A DNA stretch of 64,000 bases from an uncultured delta proteobacterium (lineage in GTDB: Bacteria > Desulfobacterota > Desulfovibrionia > Desulfovibrionales > Desulfovibrionaceae). Positions 59,699-64,000 of this stretch are shown one piece after another. Numbering within the stretch: the first letter of the stretch is position 1; each line of letters opens with the position of its first letter. The notes under the pieces are model-generated. The model did no database searches. It saw only the letters and a list, made by a program, of their open reading frames with translations, and was not told where the DNA came from. The stretch is taken from positions 49,018-113,017 of the forward strand of contig CAIMRY010000015.1 in assembly GCA_903843965.1 (NCBI GenBank), read 5' to 3'. A program made the translations under genes and the position numbers.

Positions 59699-60006
59699 TG
59701 TTCGATGGACCTCTTCTTCATGGTGTACTCAAGTTTGGTGATGCGCCCGGTGCGCAGGCTCTCCTCCAAGTGCGCCAGCTCGCGGCGTTTGGTCTCCTCG
59801 GCCTCGCGCTCCATGTCCTTGTCGCGCCAAATGCCGTTGGGGCCGTAGAGCACGCGCAGGAACAGGCAGATGGCGGCCAGGATCAGCGCGGAAAAGGCGT
59901 AGGTGGCCAGGGTGGTCTGCCAGTCGCCGCCGTAGCCGGAGTTGAACGGCCAGCCGTCCCATTTGGAGGGCAGGACGGGCGGGGTGCTGCTGTCAAGAAA
60001 GGACAT
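59695..60006 (-). CDS. Small single-pass membrane protein with SHOCT-like tail
   Basis: 103 residues. One hydrophobic helix (TLATYAFSALILAAICLFLR, about residues 32-51) follows a Trp/Gly/Pro-rich N-terminus. A charged cytoplasmic helix ends HLEESLRTGRITKLEYTMKK, resembling the short C-terminal (SHOCT) motif that ends many oligomerising proteins. CGGAGG upstream supports the ATG at 60006. First gene of the unit with the HD protein and flavoprotein. Function unknown. Confidence 0.72.
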   Translation of the reverse strand: MSFLDSSTPPVLPSKWDGWPFNSGYGGDWQTTLATYAFSALILAAICLFLRVLYGPNGIWRDKDMEREAEETKRRELAHLEESLRTGRITKLEYTMKKRSIEQ

Positions 60007-60077
60007 GGTCGGAATACCTCCGGATGAACTTGGCGGACGGCTGGAAGCGCCCGCGTCACGACTGGGAGAGATACGTC

Positions 60078-60165
60078 GCATCCGGTCCGCTGGCAAGACG
60101 CATCCGGCCTGCTGGCAAGACGCATCCTTCCTGCTGACAAGACGCGTCCGGCCCGCTGGCAAGAA
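60078..60165. repeat. Four 22-bp tandem units in a divergent promoter
   Basis: Units of the type GCATCCGGCCTGCTGGCAAGAC start at 60078, 60100, 60122 and 60144, each differing by a few bases. They lie between the small membrane protein gene (minus) and the response regulator gene (plus) and could influence either promoter. Confidence 0.88.
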
Positions 60166-60246
60166 GCTTGCGCCTGGCCCCTGTGTGTTCCCATTGTCTC
60201 CGCAAAAAAGATGGGCTATGGAGGAGAGTCAACAGCGGAGGTGATG

Positions 60247-60642
60247 ATGCGAATACTTATAGCCGAAGACGATCTGGCGAGCGCGCGCTACATGGAGGGC
60301 ATCATGGCCCGCTTTGGCGAATGCCTCGTCACCAGTGACGGCGAGCAGGCCGTGGCGGCCTTTGAAGCCGCCCTGGACGAGGGCCGCCCCTTTCAGCTGG
60401 TCTGTCTGGATATCATGATGCCGCACAAGAACGGCCAGGAGGCCCTGCTGGACATACGCGCCTTGGAGCAAAGGCGCGGCGTCAAGACCGCCCAGGAGGC
60501 CAAGGTCGTCATGACCACCGCCCTGGGTGATGTGCGTTCCGTCATGGGCGCCTACAAGGAAGGGGCCACGGCCTACGTGACCAAGCCCATCGTGCCCGAG
60601 CGCATGTTCGAGACCCTTCACAACCTGGGCATCAGCCTTTGA
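60247..60642 (+). CDS. Single-domain CheY-like response regulator
   Basis: A 131-residue receiver domain without output domain. Acidic pocket IAEDD (residues 5-9), phosphoacceptor Asp55 in LVCLDIMMPHKNG, Thr in VVMTTALGD, and Lys in AYVTKPIVPERMF. Start at the ATG (60247) spaced 5 bp from GGAGG. The next gene starts 14 bp downstream. It could be a phosphorelay intermediate or act on motility or signalling proteins; no histidine kinase is adjacent. Confidence 0.9.
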   Translation: MRILIAEDDLASARYMEGIMARFGECLVTSDGEQAVAAFEAALDEGRPFQLVCLDIMMPHKNGQEALLDIRALEQRRGVKTAQEAKVVMTTALGDVRSVMGAYKEGATAYVTKPIVPERMFETLHNLGISL

Positions 60643-60656
60643 GGACGAGAAGAACT

Positions 60657-61700
60657 GTGAAAAAAATCAGCACGATTCTGGGCCTTGCGGCCCTTTGCAC
60701 GCTCCTGTTTCTGAGCCTGGCCGAGGCCGCGCGCCTGGGCGGCGGGCGCTCCTTTGGCGGCAGGAGCACCTATTCCCGCACCTACAGCAATCCTGTGACG
60801 CCCAGCTACAGCCCGACGCGCGCCCCGACGCCGCCGACGCAGCCTGGACCCGCCGTGACGCCCCCACTGGGCGCGCCGCAGCCGGGAATGTTCTCGCGCC
60901 TGGGTTGGGGCCTGGGCGGCTTGATGGCCGGCGGGCTGCTCGGCTCCATGCTCTTTGGCGGGGGCATGGGCGGCATGGGCGGTGGCGGCATCGGCTTTCT
61001 GGACATCCTGCTCCTTGGCGTAATCATCTTTTTCGCGGTCAAGCTCTTGCGTCGGCGCGGGCCCACGCCGGGCGAAGGAGTTCCTGGTCCCGGTCCCGGC
61101 CAAAGTGGCGGGCAGGGCGGCTGGCAGGCCCCTTCGACGCCTCCGCAAGCTCCCCCGGATGACGCCCGCTCCCGCGCCGCGCAGAGCTGGGACGCCTTGC
61201 GCTCCCAGCCTGGCGCAGACGGCGCGGGCGGCTTTGGCGCTGCTCCGCTTCCGGGCCTGCCTTCGGACGCGCCCACAGGCAAGTTCGGCGCCCAGCCCGA
61301 GGCCGAGCCCCAGCCTGTGGTGCCCCCCGGCTTCAACGTGCCGGAGTTCCTGGAAGGGGCCAAGACCGTGTACGCGCGCCTGCAGCATTCCTGGGACCGC
61401 CGCGACCTGGCCGACATCGCGCAGTTCACCACTCCGGAGGTGCTTGCGGAGATCCAGCGCCAGGCCGAGGCCGACCCCAAGCCGTCCAAGACCGAGCTTC
61501 TGCTCATCAACGCGCGCCTGCTGGAGTTCCGCGAGGAAGAGCGCGACACCGTGCTTTCGGTCTACTTCGACGTGCTGCTGCGCGAGAACGTGACCGAGGA
61601 GCGGCCCAAGCAGGTCCGCGAGGTCTGGCACTTCTCCCGGCCCACGGGTGACCCGGACGCCAACTGGCGTCTGGAGGGCATCCAGCAGCTGGAGGCGTAA
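60657..61700 (+). CDS. Tim44-like domain protein with signal peptide
   Basis: A 347-residue protein starting at GTG (MKKISTILGLAALCTLLFLS then LAEA). After the signal peptide come a Ser/Tyr/Pro/Thr-rich part, a Gly/Met-rich hydrophobic stretch (GWGLGGLMAGGLLGSMLFGG), a second membrane helix (IGFLDILLLGVIIFFAVKLL, about 118-137), a Pro/Gly-rich linker and a C-terminal Tim44/MRPL45-type domain (about 235-347; AKTVYARLQHSWDRRDLADI, REVWHFSRPTGDPDANW). Likely membrane-anchored with the Tim44 domain on the cytoplasmic face. Role in these bacteria unknown. A terminator follows at 61754. Confidence 0.83.
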   Translation: MKKISTILGLAALCTLLFLSLAEAARLGGGRSFGGRSTYSRTYSNPVTPSYSPTRAPTPPTQPGPAVTPPLGAPQPGMFSRLGWGLGGLMAGGLLGSMLFGGGMGGMGGGGIGFLDILLLGVIIFFAVKLLRRRGPTPGEGVPGPGPGQSGGQGGWQAPSTPPQAPPDDARSRAAQSWDALRSQPGADGAGGFGAAPLPGLPSDAPTGKFGAQPEAEPQPVVPPGFNVPEFLEGAKTVYARLQHSWDRRDLADIAQFTTPEVLAEIQRQAEADPKPSKTELLLINARLLEFREEERDTVLSVYFDVLLRENVTEERPKQVREVWHFSRPTGDPDANWRLEGIQQLEA

Positions 61701-61753
61701 ACCGCTGCGGCCCGTGCGGCCCGGCGGCCCGCGCCCTTGAACAAACCCCCACG

Positions 61754-61784
61754 GGAAGCCCGGAGGCCCTCTCCGGGCTTCCTT
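61754..61784 (+). terminator. Intrinsic terminator of the Tim44-like gene
   Basis: GGAAGCCCGGAG pairs with CTCCGGGCTTCC around a 5-base loop, followed by TT, 54 bp after the stop. Confidence 0.85.
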
Positions 61785-61800
61785 GCGCAAGGAGAAGACG

Positions 61801-63537
61801 ATGTTCACGCTCAAGGACTGCTTCAAGGCCTACACCACGGACCAGGACAAGGCCGCGCCGCCCGCCGAGACCGTGGCCAGGGTCAAGGCCGTGCTGGAGC
61901 AGAAATGCCCCGGCGTGCTGGAGGAGACCAGGCGGGTGGACACCGGACGCCTCGGCATTCCCGTGTACTTGAGCCTGTGCGGCCCGGCCGCGCGAGCGGT
62001 GATGCCCACGCGCAAGCAGATGGGCAAGGGCGCAAGCCCGGACCAGGCCGAGGCCTCGGCCTTGATGGAGCTGGTGGAGCGCTTCAGCTACTTCAGCTTC
62101 TGGGCCGACGAGGGGAATTTCACGCGCGCCACCTGGTCCGAGGCCGAGGCGCTCTTCGGCCAGCAGCTCATGGACATCCGCGAGATCTGCGCCTCCGTGG
62201 GCGAGGAGCTTTCGCCCCAGGGCGCGCGCCGCGTCATGGATCTGGTGCGCTGGCGTTTCTGCCCGGCGCTCAACATCACCAGCGGAAAGTCCACGGTGCT
62301 GCCGCTGGACTGGTTCAAGACCCTGAACGAGTTCAACGGCTCCTCCGCTGGGAACACCCCGGAAGAATCCGTGCTCCAGGGCGGCTGCGAGCTGGTGGAG
62401 CGCCACGTCTGCGCCGTCATCGACCGCACCGAGCCCGAGCTTCCCACCATCAGCCAGGACAACCTGGCCGACCCGGTGCTGCGCGATCTGTGCGAGAGCT
62501 TCCGGGCAAACGGCATCCTGCTGGTGCTCAAGGACTTCTCCCTGGGCCAGCCCGTGCCCACCGTGGGGGCCCTGGCCTTTGATCCGCAGACCTTCCCGGC
62601 CAAAAGCGAGATCGTGTACACCGCTGGCACCGCGTCCTCGCCGGTGAAGGCGGCGGTGCGCGCCGTGACCGAGATCGCGCAGCTGGCCGGGGACTTCGAG
62701 ACCGGGCGCGTGTACGAGGCCTCGGGCCTGCGCAAGTTCACCGACCCCGGGCAGTTCGGCTGGCTGCTGGCCGGGCCCGTGGTGGACCTGGAATCCCTGC
62801 CCGATGTGGAGGACGCCAACATCCGCGTGGAGCTCCTGCGCCTGGCCGAGGGCCTGGCCGCCCAGGACCGCAGCCTGTACTCCGTGGACACCACCCGCGC
62901 CGACATTGAGACGCCCGCCAACTACAACCTCGTGCCGGGGTTCGACTTTCGCGAGCGCACGGTGCACCGCAGCCTGGGCCTGTTTGTGGGCCGCAAGCTG
63001 GCCGAGGAGGCCGAGGTCGAGGAGGCCGAGGCAGGCTTGGCGGTGCTGGCCGAGGTTGCCCCGGATGCCTACTACCTGCCGTTTTTTCAGGCCCTGGTGG
63101 CCTTGCGCACGGGGGAGCTCGGACTGGCCGCGCAGCGTTTCGCCCAGGCCGAGCCGCTCCAGCCGGGCCAGGGCGAGCGCGCCCTGTGCGCCTTCTACCA
63201 GGCCTATGCCCTGACCCAGGACAGCCGCTGGGCGGAGTGCGTGCCGCATTTGGACCGGGCCATCGGCCTGGACGCGGAGGTCAAGGAGTATTTCAACCTG
63301 CGCGGGGTGGCGCGCTTCAAGGCCGGCATATACGAACTGGCCAAGGATGATTTCCGCGCCGTGCTGGCGCTGGACTCGGGCTCGGCCCCTGATCTGGCCA
63401 ACCTGGGCCTGTGCCACAAGTTTCTGGGCCAGGCGAATGAGGCGCTGGAATGCCTGGAAGCGGCCCTGGGCCTTGATTCCAGCCTGGAGTACGCCCGCAC
63501 GCACCTGGAGGAATTGGTGCGCGGCAGGCGGTCATAA
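61801..63537 (+). CDS. YcaO-TPR fusion protein
   Basis: A 578-residue protein. A YcaO ATP-dependent domain (about 1-385) has MGKGASPDQAEASALMELVE (ATP-binding Glu residues), VLQGGCELVERHVCAV, TASSPVKAAVRAVTEIAQL (E-rich nucleotide helix), and lacks a C-terminal Pro-x-Pro-x-Pro tail of azoline-forming enzymes. The last 170 residues are TPR repeats (LPFFQALVALRTGELGLAAQ, YFNLRGVARFKAGIYELA, LANLGLCHKFLGQANEALE). AAGGAG upstream. It lies 160 bp before dsrC, a neighbourhood that points to sulfur-trafficking or modification of DsrC (inference). Confidence 0.88.
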   Translation: MFTLKDCFKAYTTDQDKAAPPAETVARVKAVLEQKCPGVLEETRRVDTGRLGIPVYLSLCGPAARAVMPTRKQMGKGASPDQAEASALMELVERFSYFSFWADEGNFTRATWSEAEALFGQQLMDIREICASVGEELSPQGARRVMDLVRWRFCPALNITSGKSTVLPLDWFKTLNEFNGSSAGNTPEESVLQGGCELVERHVCAVIDRTEPELPTISQDNLADPVLRDLCESFRANGILLVLKDFSLGQPVPTVGALAFDPQTFPAKSEIVYTAGTASSPVKAAVRAVTEIAQLAGDFETGRVYEASGLRKFTDPGQFGWLLAGPVVDLESLPDVEDANIRVELLRLAEGLAAQDRSLYSVDTTRADIETPANYNLVPGFDFRERTVHRSLGLFVGRKLAEEAEVEEAEAGLAVLAEVAPDAYYLPFFQALVALRTGELGLAAQRFAQAEPLQPGQGERALCAFYQAYALTQDSRWAECVPHLDRAIGLDAEVKEYFNLRGVARFKAGIYELAKDDFRAVLALDSGSAPDLANLGLCHKFLGQANEALECLEAALGLDSSLEYARTHLEELVRGRRS

Positions 63538-63697
63538 ATTTCCACCTGTTTGGAGGATATACTCCCGGACCGTATTGACCACGGCGGAGAAATCCTTTAG
63601 TTCGGGTTGCACGCAAACATGGGCTTGGCCTGTGCGCGGTACCAAAGGAATCAATCGGCTTTGGCGACTTCATGAGATCCTATGAGGAGGACGAAGA

Positions 63698-64000
63698 ATG
63701 GCTATTGTTGAGTACAAGAGCAACAAGTTTGAGGTGGACGAGGACGGTTTCCTGTTGAAGTTTGAGGACTGGAACCCTGAGTGGGTCGAGTACGTCAAGG
63801 AGAGCGAGGGCATCGCCGTCATCAGCGAAAGCCACCAGAAGGTCATCGACTTCCTGCAGGACTACTACAAGAAGAACGGCATCGCCCCCATGGTGCGCAT
63901 CCTCTCCAAGGTCACCGGCTTCAAGCTGAAGCACATTTACGAGCTGTTCCCCTCCGGACCCGGCAAGGGCGCCTGCAAGATGGCCGGCCTGCCCAAGCCC
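63698..64000 (+). CDS. dsrC: DsrC sulfur-trafficking protein (C-terminus cut by window edge)
   Basis: The first 101 residues of DsrC, the partner of dissimilatory sulfite reductase DsrAB that carries sulfur as a trisulfide to the DsrMKJOP membrane complex. It begins MAIVEYKSNKFEVDEDGFLL and ends PGKGACKMAGLPKP. The first conserved cysteine (Cys93) is present. The last residues, with the essential second Cys (normally 11 positions later), lie just outside the window. GAGGAGG precedes the start. This is the clearest marker that the organism reduces sulfate or sulfite. Confidence 0.95.
   Translation, partial: MAIVEYKSNKFEVDEDGFLLKFEDWNPEWVEYVKESEGIAVISESHQKVIDFLQDYYKKNGIAPMVRILSKVTGFKLKHIYELFPSGPGKGACKMAGLPKP

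Noticed and set aside
60078..60165. CRISPR array
   Set aside because: Units are 22 bp with no unique spacers between them, and no cas gene lies nearby; the same applies to the 26-bp array at 23781.

Overview
The window is about two-thirds G+C by eye and looks like a chromosomal piece of a sulfate-reducing member of the Desulfovibrionales (Desulfobacterota). The evidence is dsrC with its YcaO-TPR neighbour at the right end, a four-subunit cytoplasmic [NiFe] sulfhydrogenase, a ferredoxin-type 2-oxoacid oxidoreductase, a fused AccA-AccD carboxyltransferase next to AccC, and flagellin-type N-terminal sequence typical of Desulfovibrio. No rRNA, tRNA, CRISPR array or insertion sequence was seen.

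Layout. 1-3.4 kb: amino-acid genes (hom, an AlaC-like aminotransferase), a cytosine-deaminase-like enzyme and a lower-GC secreted hydrolase. 3.7-10.4 kb: ilvE and DNA maintenance (dnaX-ybaB-recR, recD2). 10.6-20.3 kb: ferritin, 2-oxoacid oxidoreductase, a large c-di-GMP enzyme, and acetyl-CoA carboxylase subunits. 20.5-21.9 kb: three unusual small genes, one with a flagellin-like N-terminus and one behind a near-consensus sigma-28 promoter. 22-31 kb: an S1-domain protein, ettA, a metallo-beta-lactamase-fold protein, a glycosyltransferase, a GGDEF-PilZ protein and a VOC protein. 31-38 kb: an ArsR-controlled metal permease, phoH-ybeY, and argF-argG-argH. 38.2-42.4 kb: the hydrogenase operon. After a roughly 1.1 kb non-coding stretch comes 43.4-57.7 kb, the most interesting part. 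57.9-64 kb: a TrxR-like flavoprotein, an HD protein, a response regulator, a Tim44-like protein, YcaO-TPR and dsrC.

The 43.4-57.7 kb region reads as a phosphate-stress island. It carries olsF (ornithine lipid synthase), arsC, an eight-gene operon of the poorly understood 'GAK' type (XXXCH protein, PHP-like protein, two amphi-Trp proteins, a PhoU-aminoglycoside-kinase-like fusion, RimK-like ATP-grasp, HprK-related kinase B, YvcK/CofD-like protein), a DksA/TraR protein with a PHP-GT4 glycosyltransferase fusion, and a PhoB-type response regulator. Upstream of olsF, the GAK operon and phoB I find Pho-box-like half-sites repeated at exactly 11 bp (variants of GTCAC-N6-GTCAC). Weaker versions precede arsC and the dksA-glycosyltransferase pair. 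My inference is that PhoB controls the island, replacing phospholipids with ornithine lipids and glycolipids, and that the GAK system belongs to the same response.

A second genome-level oddity is the number of short imperfect tandem arrays (9-14 bp, 22 bp or 26 bp units) in the spacers between genes; at least ten occur in this window. Gene starts were chosen by ribosome-binding sites and family alignment rather than by the longest open frame. Long open frames opposite real genes are frequent at this G+C and were not annotated.
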